DNA of 64,000 nucleotides from contig NZ_JACCAB010000001.1 of NCBI RefSeq assembly GCF_013408925.1, forward strand, positions 682,001-746,000. The letters run 5' to 3'. The notes under the pieces were generated by a model, which was given only the letters and a program-made list of their open reading frames with translations, was not told the origin of the DNA and searched no databases. Made by a program: the position numbers and the translations under genes. Source of the stretch: Pedococcus badiiscoriae. Its GTDB lineage: Bacteria > Actinomycetota > Actinomycetes > Actinomycetales > Dermatophilaceae. Shown here one piece after another: positions 1 to 9,400 of the stretch. Within the stretch, counting starts at the first letter, position 1. Each line of letters starts with the position of its first letter.

Positions 1-838
1 GGCCCACGACGAGCCCGCGCACCGACGGCAGTTCAAGTGCCTGACCCCACGACGAGTAGGTCTCGTCGGGGCAGGTCTGCGGGTCACCTCCGAGCAGCAG
101 CGTCGGCAGCGTCGTCGCGTCCATGACGCGCGCGAGGTCGTCGACGACCGGCAGCTTGAGCCAGGTGTGCGCGCTGGTGGCTCCGAGACCGGCGGCGATG
201 TGCATCGACAGGATGGTCGAGTCGGGGTCGAGCCGATTGACGACTTGCCCGCCCTCCCGCACCGAGATGAAGGGCTCGACCATGGCCATCAACCCGTGCT
301 CCGCGAGCTGGGTGACCGCCTTCGCGCTGGCTTCGAGGGTTGGCGCCGTGCCCGGGTCGTCGTGCGCGATGCGGGTGAGCATCTTTCCGCCTTCCAGGCC
401 GTGGGCGGCGATGTCCTGCGCCCGGTAGGCAGTGAAGCGGTCGTCGAGCTCGAAAGTCGCCCCCTGGAGGCCGCCTCGGTTCATCGAGCCGATCACGACC
501 TTGCCCTCCAGGGCGCCGAGCAGGAGCAGGTCCTCGAGGATGTCCGCGGTGCCGAGCACCCCATCCACGCCAGGGCGCGAGAGCGCCTCCACCAGTCGGC
601 CGATGAGCTCGCTCCTGCTGCCCATCGCCTGCTTGTCGCCACGCACGCCGAGCGCGCCACGGGCTGGGTGGTCAGCCGCCACGATCAGCAGCCTCCCGTC
701 CGGGCCGACGAGCGGGCGGCGCGTTCGCGCCTGCCAGCGGTCCGCGATGGCCCCCGGGGCCCTCACCCGGGTCTCGGTGAGCAGGGCGAGTGCCTCAGGG
801 TCCAGCCTCGGACTCGTGGTGGCCGGTGTGGTGCTCAT
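1..838 (-). CDS. Cgl0159-type (beta/alpha)8 aldolase-like protein of inositol cluster (3' end beyond window)
   Basis: The reading frame starts at ATG 838 and runs off the left edge, so only about 279 codons are visible. Near residues 50-75 it reads VAADHPARGALGVRGDKQAM, typical of the DeoC/LacD-like Cgl0159 family that accompanies actinobacterial iol genes. The protein is expected to be a TIM-barrel aldolase acting late in inositol catabolism, possibly on the phosphorylated 2-deoxy-5-keto-gluconate made by IolC; that substrate is inference. Its ATG overlaps the iolC stop (ATGA), so the two are translationally coupled and it is the last visible gene of the operon. Confidence 0.7.
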   Translation of the reverse strand, partial: MSTTPATTSPRLDPEALALLTETRVRAPGAIADRWQARTRRPLVGPDGRLLIVAADHPARGALGVRGDKQAMGSRSELIGRLVEALSRPGVDGVLGTADILEDLLLLGALEGKVVIGSMNRGGLQGATFELDDRFTAYRAQDIAAHGLEGGKMLTRIAHDDPGTAPTLEASAKAVTQLAEHGLMAMVEPFISVREGGQVVNRLDPDSTILSMHIAAGLGATSAHTWLKLPVVDDLARVMDATTLPTLLLGGDPQTCPDETYSSWGQALELPSVRGLVVG

Positions 839-1830
839 CGCTGCCCCTCCTGCGCGTGGTCGAGCGCCCCGAGGTGCACCGACACCACTCCTGTCGCGAG
901 CGCCTCACGCACTTCGGTCTCGGTCGGCATTGCCGTCGAGCACTCCAGCCGGGAGGCGACGATCGCTCCGGCGACGTTGCAGAACTCGAGGACGTCTCGC
1001 AGGGGCCAGCCGGCGATGAGTCCGTGCACCAGGGCGCCGCCGAAGGCGTCGCCGGCGCCGAGGCCGTTGACGACGTCGACGGGGAAGGACGGGACCTCGA
1101 TCCGCTGCTCGCGTGTCGCGGCGAGGACGCCACGAGCACCCTGTTTGACGATCGCGAGCTCGAGGCCTCGATCGAGGAGGGCGTCGGCGGCGCGCTCCGG
1201 ATCGGCCTCGCCGACCGCGATCTCGCACTCCTCGCGGTTGCCCACGGCGACAGTCACGTGCTGGAGAGCCTTGTCGACCTGTTCGCTCGCCTCCGCGGGG
1301 TCGGCCCAGAACATGGGGCGGTAGTCGAGGTCGAGGATGGTGTGCTCCCGCCGCCCGCGGTGCTCCCAGGCGGTGAAGTGCGCGGCCCGGCTCGGTTCCT
1401 GCGAGAGCCCGGTGACCGTGCTCCAGTACACCCGCGCGTCCCGTATCTCCTGCAGCGGCAACGTGTCCGGCTCGATGAGCAGATCCGGGGCCGTCGGGTA
1501 CCGGTAGAAGTACAGCGGGAAGTCGTCCGGCGGGAAGATCTCGCAGAACGTCACCGGAGTGGGGGGTCCGTCCACCTCGGTCATGTATGCCGGGTCCACG
1601 CCGAGGCGCTCGGCCTCCTGGCGCACGTACCGGCCGAAGGCGTCGTGCCCCGTTCGGGTGATCAGTGCGCAGTGGCGCCCATAACGGGCTGCGGCCACGG
1701 CCACGTTGGTGGCGCTACCGCCGAGGAACTTCTCGAAGGTGCGCACCTGCTCGAGCCCGACGCCGAGCTGCAGCGGGTAGATGTCGGCGCTGACCCGACC
1801 GATGGAGACCAGGTCGTAGGCGCCGGACAC
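835..1830 (-). CDS. iolC: 5-dehydro-2-deoxygluconokinase, PfkB family
   Basis: This 331-residue PfkB sugar kinase should phosphorylate 5-dehydro-2-deoxy-D-gluconate in the cytoplasmic myo-inositol pathway. The N-terminal ribokinase signature GGSATNVAVAAARYG lies near residues 35-50 and the C-terminal signature GLGAGDAFGGAL near 255-267, with the catalytic Asp in GAGD. GTG 1830 is chosen because MSGAYDLVSIGR is the usual family N-terminus and it leaves a 1-bp gap to the upstream gene's stop. A longer frame up to 1968 would overlap that gene and lacks family similarity. Length is normal. Confidence 0.85.
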   Translation of the reverse strand: MSGAYDLVSIGRVSADIYPLQLGVGLEQVRTFEKFLGGSATNVAVAAARYGRHCALITRTGHDAFGRYVRQEAERLGVDPAYMTEVDGPPTPVTFCEIFPPDDFPLYFYRYPTAPDLLIEPDTLPLQEIRDARVYWSTVTGLSQEPSRAAHFTAWEHRGRREHTILDLDYRPMFWADPAEASEQVDKALQHVTVAVGNREECEIAVGEADPERAADALLDRGLELAIVKQGARGVLAATREQRIEVPSFPVDVVNGLGAGDAFGGALVHGLIAGWPLRDVLEFCNVAGAIVASRLECSTAMPTETEVREALATGVVSVHLGALDHAQEGQR

Positions 1831-1831
1831 G

Positions 1832-2740
1832 TCAGATCCCGACACCGGAGTGCTGCGCGGCCAGGGCCAGGAGGTAGTTGAGGCTCGTCTCGACGTCTTC
1901 GAGCGGCCCTTGCGCTCCGGGGTCGTCCGGCAGGATGGTGTCCTGCTCGAGGACGTACCACCCGGCATACCCGCCGTCCTCCAGGGCTCCGACGATGGCG
2001 GCTATGTCGACGTCGCCCTCCCCCAGTGGCACGTAGAGGCCTTCACGCACACCTTCGGTGTAGGAGAGCTGGCCGTTGCGCACACGCCGGGCCACGGCCT
2101 CGCTGACGTCCTTGAGGTGCACGTGGGCGATTCGCTGGGGATGGCTGCGCGCGACCGCGACCGGGTCGCCACCACCGATGAGGAGGTGCCCGGTGTCGAG
2201 GCAGAGCCCGATGGTGGAGCCCGCGAGGACCCGGTCGGTCTCCTCGCCCGACTCGACCATGGTGCCGACGTGGGGGTGGAGGGTGGCCGTGATGCCGCGC
2301 GCCGCCGCAGCGGTGTCGAGGCGGTCCAGGTTGGCCAGCAGGGTCGCCCAGCCGGCGTCATCGAGAACGGGCCTCTCGTCATATCCACCCCGTCCGGTCG
2401 CCGCGGCAATCACGACCGTGGAGGCATGGGCGGCCACCAGGCTGTCCAGGGCCCGCTCGACCTCGGGGACCGGGTCGTGGCCCTGGTCGTGGAGGACGAC
2501 GGGCACGAACTGGCCGATCGCCTCCAGGTCCACCTCGGCGAGCACGCGCGCCTTGTCCTCCGGGTCATCGGGCAGGAACCCGTCCGGCCCGAACTCGGTC
2601 GCGACGAGCCCGACGTCTGCCATCTGCCTCAGCACCGTCGCGGGGTCGTACTGCCAGCCCCAGCCAGGGACCTCACAGACGCCCCAGGAGATCGGGGCGC
2701 CCGCAATGCGGTCGGACAGCGGCGGTGTCTGGGTGGTCAT
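1832..2740 (-). CDS. IolE/IolH-like TIM-barrel sugar isomerase or inosose dehydratase
   Basis: This 302-residue protein belongs to the xylose-isomerase-like TIM barrel family. It opens with GAPISWGVCEVPGWG, seen in actinobacterial inositol-cluster proteins, and shows metal-site candidates in LCLDTGHL, HVHLKDV and the C-terminal YVLEQD. The most likely job is dehydration or isomerisation of 2-keto-myo-inositol or a later inosose. It lies between the dehydrogenase (3-bp gap) and the kinase (1-bp gap) in one operon. IolE, IolH and IolI are all possible and sequence inspection alone does not separate them. Confidence 0.7.
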   Translation of the reverse strand: MTTQTPPLSDRIAGAPISWGVCEVPGWGWQYDPATVLRQMADVGLVATEFGPDGFLPDDPEDKARVLAEVDLEAIGQFVPVVLHDQGHDPVPEVERALDSLVAAHASTVVIAAATGRGGYDERPVLDDAGWATLLANLDRLDTAAAARGITATLHPHVGTMVESGEETDRVLAGSTIGLCLDTGHLLIGGGDPVAVARSHPQRIAHVHLKDVSEAVARRVRNGQLSYTEGVREGLYVPLGEGDVDIAAIVGALEDGGYAGWYVLEQDTILPDDPGAQGPLEDVETSLNYLLALAAQHSGVGI

Positions 2741-2743
2741 CGG

Positions 2744-3748
2744 TCAGGCTCCCTTGATCTCGGAGAGGTCGACTGGCCGGCGCTCGCTCCGCGACAGCTC
2801 GCACGCCTCTGCGACGCGGAAGGCCTGCAGTGCGTCGTCGACGGTGCAGGGGGTGGGCAGCCTGCCGGCAGCGACCTCGCAGAATGCAGCGAGCTCGGCG
2901 CGGTAGGCCGGCAGGAAGCGCTCCATGAACGACCGCTTCACGGGCCCCCGGGGGAACTCGACGTGACCCTCGGCCGACCGGAACGCGAGCGAGTCGTCGA
3001 GGCCCACCGCGATGGCGCCCAGCTCTCCGTGGACCTCCATGCGCACGTCGTGCCCCCCGCCGTTGTAGCGAGTCGAGCTCACCAGCACGAGCGTCTCGTC
3101 GTCCAGGGTGAGGATGGCTGCACCGCTGTCGACGTCGCCGGCGTCCCGGAAGAAGGGCGCACCCTTGTTGGCGCCCGTCGCGTAGACGGTGGCGACCTCG
3201 CGACCTGTGACGAACCTGATCGCGTCGAAATCGTGGACGTTGCAGTCGCGGAAGATCCCCCCCGAGGTGGGGATGTATGCCGCGTGCGGCGGAGCCTGGT
3301 CGTGTGTCGCGGCCCGGATGGTGTGGACGAAGCCCAGTTCCCCAGAGGCCACGGCCGCCTTGGCGTTGCGGTAGCCGTCGTCGAAGCGGCGTTGGAACCC
3401 GACGTGCACAGGGGTGTCCGAGTCGGCGACGAGGCGGGCCAGGTCGAGGGTCTCTTCGAGGCTGGCCGCGACCGGCTTCTCGCAGAACGTCGGGATGCCG
3501 CCCTCGATGCCGTGGCGCAGGAGGGGAGCGTGCCCGGGGGTCGCAGTCGCGATGACCAGGCCGTCGATTCCCGCGCCGAGCAGCTCGTCGATGTCGGCGG
3601 CACAGGCGAGGCCAAGCTCCCCGGCGACCCGTCGGGCGGCCTGCCCGTCGACATCGACGAGGATGACCTCGTCGACCGCGTCGAGGCTCTTGAGTGTCGA
3701 GGCGTGAAAAGCCCCGATCCGTCCTGTACCTGCTAGTCCGATGCGCAT
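2744..3748 (-). CDS. iolG: Gfo/Idh/MocA oxidoreductase, probable inositol 2-dehydrogenase
   Basis: This 334-residue NAD-dependent dehydrogenase would oxidise myo-inositol (or scyllo-inositol) to 2-keto-inositol, the first step of the pathway. The Rossmann motif is IGLAGTGRIGAFHA at residues 3-16, followed by FCEKPVA with the conserved Lys near residue 95, and GGIFRDCNVHDFD with the catalytic-type His near 175. ATG 3748 is chosen because the Rossmann strand starts immediately after it; upstream codons to 3814 encode nothing recognisable. It is the first gene of the operon, divergent from the GntR gene. Substrate preference within the inositols cannot be read from sequence. Confidence 0.7.
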   Translation of the reverse strand: MRIGLAGTGRIGAFHASTLKSLDAVDEVILVDVDGQAARRVAGELGLACAADIDELLGAGIDGLVIATATPGHAPLLRHGIEGGIPTFCEKPVAASLEETLDLARLVADSDTPVHVGFQRRFDDGYRNAKAAVASGELGFVHTIRAATHDQAPPHAAYIPTSGGIFRDCNVHDFDAIRFVTGREVATVYATGANKGAPFFRDAGDVDSGAAILTLDDETLVLVSSTRYNGGGHDVRMEVHGELGAIAVGLDDSLAFRSAEGHVEFPRGPVKRSFMERFLPAYRAELAAFCEVAAGRLPTPCTVDDALQAFRVAEACELSRSERRPVDLSEIKGA

Positions 3749-3870
3749 CAGCGGAGCTCTTCCCGTCCGGTGTCGAAGCCTATCGCCGTTGCCAAGAACC
3801 GGGGCATGTGGCACGCGGCGGGTGCAGAGCCAGCGTGCCCATAGGAGGGTGCCACGTCAACACTTTGTCA

Positions 3871-3900
3871 GGACATTCTCACGTGAGAAATGCAGTGTCC
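3871..3900. promoter_or_regulatory. Candidate GntR operator between iolG and gntR
   Basis: A perfect 14-bp palindrome, TTCTCACGTGAGAA, lies at 3876-3889. It is embedded in a wider pair of arms, GGACA at 3871-3875 and TGTCC at 3896-3900. It sits in the divergent intergenic region 5 to 30 bp upstream of the gntR -10 box, where an autoregulating GntR repressor would act on both promoters. The palindrome is seen; the binding protein is inferred. Confidence 0.6.
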
Positions 3901-3904
3901 CCGC

Positions 3905-3910
3905 TACAGT
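3905..3910 (+). promoter_or_regulatory. -10 box of a leaderless promoter for gntR
   Basis: TACAGT ends 6 nt before GTG 3917, the spacing expected when transcription starts at the first base of the start codon. No clear -35 is visible. Confidence 0.55.
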
Positions 3911-3916
3911 GGTCTA

Positions 3917-4654
3917 GTGGCCAAACAGGTGGGCGTGATGATCGATCGAACGTCACCCGTGCCTCTCTACCATCAGCTCGCCGAGCAGCTCGGCGAGGCG
4001 ATCAACAGCGGCGAACTGCAGCCCGGCGACCCCTTCGAGAACGAGGTGGCCATCGTGGCGCGCCTCAACCTCTCGCGACCCACGGTGCGCAGGGCGATCC
4101 AGGAGCTTGTCGACCAGGGTCTCCTGCTTCGTCGACGTGGTCTGGGCACCACCGTCGCGGCGCGCAAGGTGCATCGTCGGGCCGAGCTCACCAGCCTCTG
4201 GGATGACCTCGCCCGCGCCGGGACACGGCCCACGACGAAGGTGCTGAGCCATGAGCTGGTGCAGGACGAAAGGGTGGCAGCTGCTCTCGACCTACCCGAC
4301 GACACGGTGTTCCTGTCCATCGCGCGGCTGCGCAGTGCCGGCGACACACCCCTGGCCGTGCTGCAGAACTGGCTCCCACCGGGACTCAACGACATCACCC
4401 GGGAGCGGCTGGAGGACGAGGGGCTCTATGCGTTGCTACGGGAGCGCGGAGTGCGGCCCGTCGTCGCGCACCAGAGCATCGGCGCCCGGACTCCCACCGC
4501 CAAGGAGCGAAAGCATCTCGGCATCCGTGGGCACGAGCCGGTGCTGACCATGTCGCGCAGCGCCTTCGACGCCGCCGGCGCAGCGGTGGAGTTCGGCGAC
4601 CACTGCTACCGGTCGTCGACGTACACCATCGATGTCATGATCGACGAACGCTGA
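3917..4654 (+). CDS. GntR/HutC-family transcriptional regulator of the inositol cluster
   Basis: This 245-residue regulator has an N-terminal winged helix (about residues 8-75, PLYHQLAEQLGEAINSGELQ through LSRPTVRRAIQELVDQGLL) and a C-terminal UTRA effector domain ending in FGDHCYRSSTYTIDV. Such proteins repress adjacent catabolic operons until a sugar or sugar phosphate binds. GTG 3917 is preferred because it fits a leaderless start after TACAGT; ATG 3938, with an AGGTGG ribosome site, is a good alternative. It is divergent from the inositol operon and shares a palindromic operator with it. The effector is unknown. Confidence 0.8.
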   Translation: MAKQVGVMIDRTSPVPLYHQLAEQLGEAINSGELQPGDPFENEVAIVARLNLSRPTVRRAIQELVDQGLLLRRRGLGTTVAARKVHRRAELTSLWDDLARAGTRPTTKVLSHELVQDERVAAALDLPDDTVFLSIARLRSAGDTPLAVLQNWLPPGLNDITRERLEDEGLYALLRERGVRPVVAHQSIGARTPTAKERKHLGIRGHEPVLTMSRSAFDAAGAAVEFGDHCYRSSTYTIDVMIDER

Positions 4655-4757
4655 TCGGCTGGCGGCGGTACTGCAGCGACGCGCCGTCGAGTGTGCTCGC
4701 ATACCGTCTTGCGGACGCCGGCCACAGCGGCAAGATCAGCATCGTGACGGAGGACTG

Positions 4758-6176
4758 ATGCCACACGCTCGCCCCACGCTGGTCGCCGGAGTCGACTCCT
4801 CCACCCAGTCGACCAAGGTCGTCGTGTGCGACGCGTCGACCGGTGAGGTCGTCCGCACCGGTCGCGCGCCGCACCCTGACGGCAGCGAGGTCCACCCCGA
4901 CCGCTGGTGGGAGGCGTTCACCAACGCCACAGCCGGTGGGCTGCTCGACGACGTGGCGGCAATCGCCGTCGGCGGCCAGCAGCATGGGATGTGCGCCCTC
5001 GACGAGGTGGGAGCGGTCGTCCGAGATGCGTTGCTGTGGAATGACACCCGCTCGGCGCAAGCATCGCGGGACCTGCTTGGGGAGCTGGGTGGTGCGGCGA
5101 CCTGGGTGGAGCGTACGGGCTCGGTGCCCGTCCCGAGCTTCACGGTCACCAAGGTCCGGTGGCTGGCCGAGAATGAGCCGGCGAACGCCGCACGGGTCGC
5201 CGAGGTCGTCCTGCCCCACGATTGGCTGACCGGTCAGATCCTCAAACAGGGCAACGCATTCCGCGAATATGTGACGGATCGCGGAGATGCCTCGGGCACC
5301 GGGTACTTCTCGACAGCCGAGGGCACGTATCTGCTCGACATCCAGGAGCTCGCGTTGGGTCACGGGTTCGTCACGCCTCGAGTACTCGGTCCGTCGGAGG
5401 AAGCAGGGAGGACCGACACGGGCGTGATCGTGGGGCCCGGGACAGGTGACAACGCGGCTGCGGCACTCGGGCTCGGGCTGCGCGCAGGTGATGCGGCGGT
5501 GTCGCTGGGTACGAGCGGGGCCGTGTTCGCGGACCACTCGTTGCCTGTTCGGGACCTCACGGGCCACGTCGCCGGCTTCGCGAGCGCGACCGGGGGCCAC
5601 CTGCCACTCGTGTGCACCCTGAACGCGGCGCGCGTCCTGACGGCAGCGGCGCGGCTGCTCGGCACGGACCTGACCGGACTCGACCACCTCGCTCTCTCGG
5701 CATCCCCCGGCGCCGGCGGACTGACCTTGCTCCCCTACCTCGACGGGGAGCGCACGCCGAACCTTCCAGACGCGACCGGCACCCTCGGCGGCCTCACTCG
5801 CAGCAACGCCACCCCCGAGAACCTCGCCCGCGCCGCGGTGGAAGGCATGTTGGCCAACCTCGTCGCGGGGGTGCAGGATCTGCGCCGCCTCGGGATCCCC
5901 GTGGCACGGATCCTGCTCATCGGCGGCGCGTCCGCGTCCGCCGCCGTGCGCGCCATCGCCCCTGACCTGTTCGGAGTGCCGGTGGCCATCCCTGCTGCAG
6001 GAGAGTATGTCGGCCTGGGCGCGGCCCGGCAGGCGGCCTGGGTGCTCAGCGGGGCGGACCAACCCCCGGACTGGAAGGTGCGCATCGAGGAAACACTCGA
6101 GCCGACGGGGCAGCTCGGGGGCCTGGACGTGCTCGACCGCTACGAAGCTCTGCGGTCCACGCTGCACGGCGCGTAA
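4758..6176 (+). CDS. xylB: Xylulokinase-like FGGY carbohydrate kinase
   Basis: This 472-residue FGGY kinase should phosphorylate D-xylulose or a close relative in the cytoplasm. The N-terminal phosphate motif is VAGVDSSTQSTKVVV, the substrate segment GGQQHGMCALD lies near residue 75, and the C-terminal adenosine motif ILLIGGASASAAVRAI lies near 380-395. The start ATG follows a strong GGAGG at 4749-4753. It is in the same direction as gntR, 103 bp downstream, so it may be co-regulated with the inositol genes, but no xylose isomerase is in the window. D-ribulose or an inositol-derived keto sugar are alternative substrates. Confidence 0.8.
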   Translation: MPHARPTLVAGVDSSTQSTKVVVCDASTGEVVRTGRAPHPDGSEVHPDRWWEAFTNATAGGLLDDVAAIAVGGQQHGMCALDEVGAVVRDALLWNDTRSAQASRDLLGELGGAATWVERTGSVPVPSFTVTKVRWLAENEPANAARVAEVVLPHDWLTGQILKQGNAFREYVTDRGDASGTGYFSTAEGTYLLDIQELALGHGFVTPRVLGPSEEAGRTDTGVIVGPGTGDNAAAALGLGLRAGDAAVSLGTSGAVFADHSLPVRDLTGHVAGFASATGGHLPLVCTLNAARVLTAAARLLGTDLTGLDHLALSASPGAGGLTLLPYLDGERTPNLPDATGTLGGLTRSNATPENLARAAVEGMLANLVAGVQDLRRLGIPVARILLIGGASASAAVRAIAPDLFGVPVAIPAAGEYVGLGAARQAAWVLSGADQPPDWKVRIEETLEPTGQLGGLDVLDRYEALRSTLHGA

Positions 6177-6229
6177 GGATCAGGCAACAGCCGCGGGCCT
6201 TGGCTACACATGGCTACACCCCGGCATGA

Positions 6230-6263
6230 CAGAGGCCCTCTCCCCGAAGGGAAAGGGCCTCTG
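6230..6263. terminator. Hairpin between xylB and tRNA-Met, likely bidirectional terminator
   Basis: A perfect 9-bp stem, CAGAGGCCC at 6230-6238 and GGGCCTCTG at 6255-6263, closes a 16-nt loop. It lies between the convergent ends of xylB and the tRNA gene. There is no strong T run on either side. Confidence 0.6.
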
Positions 6264-6276
6264 ACCTGCTACTTCG

Positions 6277-6353
6277 TGGTAGCGGGGGCAGGATTTGAAC
6301 CTGCGACCTCCGGGTTATGAGCCCGGCGAGCTACCGAGCTGCTCCACCCCGCG
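6277..6353 (-). tRNA. Initiator tRNA-Met (CAT)
   Basis: The minus strand folds into a 77-nt tRNA with CCA encoded at 6279-6277. The anticodon CAT is at 6319-6317. The anticodon stem ends in GGG/CCC pairs and the acceptor begins with C1, which does not pair with position 72 (C opposite T); both are hallmarks of the initiator species. The T-arm reads GGTTCAAATCC. It is the only tRNA seen in the window. Confidence 0.95.
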
Positions 6354-6365
6354 TCGGTAGACACC

Positions 6366-6395
6366 ACCTTACGGGAACCCCTGCGCCCGAACCAA
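6366..6395 (-). promoter_or_regulatory. Probable promoter of initiator tRNA-Met
   Basis: On the minus strand a TTGGTT -35 box (6395-6390) and a TAAGGT -10 box (6371-6366) are separated by 18 bp. Transcription would begin about 6 bp before the mature tRNA 5' end at 6353. Confidence 0.5.
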
Positions 6396-6423
6396 ATCGG
6401 GCTGCGTCAGGCCGGCAGAGCAC

Positions 6424-9400
6424 CTAGGGAGTGGACGTCCCGGAGGGCGCCGGGGTGGTGGTGCTCGGGGACGGCGTGGTGGTGCTCGGGGACGGCGTGG
6501 GGGTCACCGTGACCGACCCACCCTTCGGGGCCGCCGCGACCGCGCGCGCGATGGCGTCGGCGAGCTGCTTCTGGGCCGCGCCGTAGGCCGCGAAGTCTCC
6601 CGCCTTGAGCGCCTTCTGACCCGCGGCGTAGGCAGCCTGGATGTCGGCCAGCGCCTTGGCCAGCGCCTTCGCGTCAGCCGGTGCGGGCGTCGTCGGAGGC
6701 GTCGTCCCGGTCCCTGTGGGCGGTGTGGTCGGCGTCGTCCCGGAGTCCCCGGCGCTCGCACCGGAGTTGCCGCCGAAGAGGCCGTCCAGCGCCCCGTCGA
6801 GGGTGTCCGACCAGGCCAGCTTGTCGCCGAACGCCACCACCGTCGCCCGCGAGAGCGGGTAGGCCGACGCACTGTTGGCGCTGACGTAGATCGGCTGCAC
6901 GTAGAGCAGCCCGCCACCGACGGGCAGGGTCAGCAGGTTGCCCAGCGTGACCCGAGACCCCTGCTGCCTGGCGTTGTTGAGGAACTGCGACAGCGTGAGG
7001 CTGGGGCCGAACGCGGGTGAGGTCAGGTTGGACGAGCTGATGTCGTTCTGCACCTGACCCGGTCCCCTGACCTGGCTGTCCTTGGGCAGCGTCAACAGCC
7101 GCAGCGTGCCGTAGTCGGAGCTGCGCTGACCCGTCGTGGAGCCGGCGTCCGCATCGACCGCGAGGAAGCCGGACAGGACCTGCCGGTCACCGATCGGCTT
7201 GAAGGTCGTCGTCAGGGAGAAGCGCGGCCCGCTCTGGTCGGGCATCTTCAGGGTGAGGTAGTAGGGCGGCTGGACGACGTTGGCCTCCTGGGCCGAGTCC
7301 TCCGGAACCTGCCAGAAGTCACCGGCGCCGTAGAAGGAGTCGGCATCGGTCACGTGGTACCGGGTGAGCATCGTGCGCTGCACCTTGAACAGGTCCTCGG
7401 GATAGCGCAGGTGCGACATCAGCGAGCCGCTGATGGCGCTCATCGGCAGCACGGTGTTCTTGAACGCCTTGCTCCACGCCTTGAGCAGCGGGTCCTTGTC
7501 GTCCCACGAGTACAGCTTCACCGAGCCGTCGTAGGCGTCGACAGTCGCCTTGACCGAGTTGCGGATGTAGTTGACCTGACCGGTGCCGATGGGGCGCACC
7601 GACTGCGAGGTCGCGGTGGTGGAGTCGGAGGTGGCGCTGTCGATCTCGGTGAGGCGCGAGTACGGGTAGTCGGCCGTCGTGGTGTAGCCGTCGACGATCC
7701 ACTGGACCCGGCCGTCCACGACCGCGGGATAGGGGTTGCCGTCGAGGGTCAGCCAAGGAGCGACTCGTTGCACGCGCTCGGTCGGCGAGCGGTGGTCGAG
7801 CAGCCGGCTCTTGTCGTTCACGGCGTCGGAGAGCAGGAAGTTCAGCTCGCGGTACTTCAGCGCGTAGGCGGACTTGCGCAGGAAGGAGCTCAGTGGCACC
7901 CCACCCTTGCCGGTGTAGGTGTTGTTCTTCTGGCCGGCGATGCTGCTGTCGGGGTAGTCGAACTCACGCGCCCGGGACCCCGCGGCACCGCCGACGATGG
8001 AGTACGTGGACGCCTGCTCGCCGAAGTAGATCCGGGGCTCGAACTCGCCGAGCGGTCCCATCTGGGGGATGTTCTGCTCGTAGAAAACAGGCTGGCCGTC
8101 GGCGCCCCGCTGGTTGCCGTAGGCGGCCACCACGCCGAAGCCGTGGGTGTAGACGGTGTGGTCGTTGAGCCAGTTGCGCTGGTTCTGCGGCAGGCCGTTG
8201 AGGTCGAGCTCACGGACCGCCACCACGGTGTCCTTGACCTTGCCATTGATGTTGTAGCGGTCCACGTCGAGGGCGTCGGGGAACGCGTAGTAGGACTTGA
8301 CCGACTGGAGCTGCTTGAACGTCGGGGAGACCACGATGGGGTCGACCAGACGGATGCCGGGAATGGTCTCGGCATCGTTGCGCAGCTGTCCCGAGGTCGC
8401 CTCCGTCGTGGCGGTGTAGTTCTGGGTGTCGACGTTCGCGATGCCGTAGGCCGCGCGGGTCGCCTTGATGTTGCGGTCGATATAGGGCTGCTCGAGCGAC
8501 TTCTCCGAGGGACGGACCTTGAACCGCTGGTACACCGCCGGGTAGATGCTGCCGACCACGATCGAGGTGATCACGAGCAGTGCGACCCCGACGATCGGGA
8601 GCCGCCACGACCGGGTCCAGATGGAGGCGATGAACAGGCCCACCGTCATCAGCGCGGCAACGGCGAGGATCGCCTTCGTCGGCAGGACGGCGTGCGCGTC
8701 GGTGTAGCGGATGCCGGTCAGCAGCGGCGAGTCCTTGGTCGCGAGCGCGTACCGGTCGAACCAGTAGGTCGCCGCCCGGATCAGCACCAGGACGGCCACC
8801 AGGATCGCGAGGTGGGTGCGGGCAGCCCTGGAGGTGCGCTCCGCCCGCGCCTGGATCTGCAGTCCGCCGTAGACGTAGTGGGTGAACGCTGCGGCCAGCG
8901 TAGCCATCACGAGCACCATGGTCAGGAAGCCCAGGACGAACTGGATCCACGGCAGCGTGAAGACGAAGAACGACAGGTCGAGGTGGAACTGCGCGTCCTT
9001 GCTCCCGAACGGAACTCCGTTGCGCCACAACAGGTACGTCTCCCACTGCCCGGCCGCACCCGTGCCCGCCAGCAGTCCCAGCAGGCCGGGGATGGCGAAC
9101 ATCGCCGCGCGCCGCAGAGGCTCGATGGCCTCGCGGTACTGGTCGAGGTTCTGCTGCTGCGGCGTCACCGGCGCATAGATCGGCCGGGTGCGGTAGCCGA
9201 TCACCAGGCTCGAGGCGACCACACCGGCGGTGAGGACGAAGCCCACGACGAACAGCAGGATCTTGGTCGTCAGCTCGGTGACGAAGACACCCTCGTAGCC
9301 CACCGAGTCGAACCACAGCACCTCGGTCCACAGCGAGGCCAGGATCGAGACCAGGAACCCGAGGACCACCAGGATCACGATGGTCGGCACGAGCGGTCCA

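Noticed and set aside
1850..3736. 628-codon plus-strand frame over the inositol genes
   Set aside because: It spans two genes and their junction on the other strand and encodes no recognisable domain.
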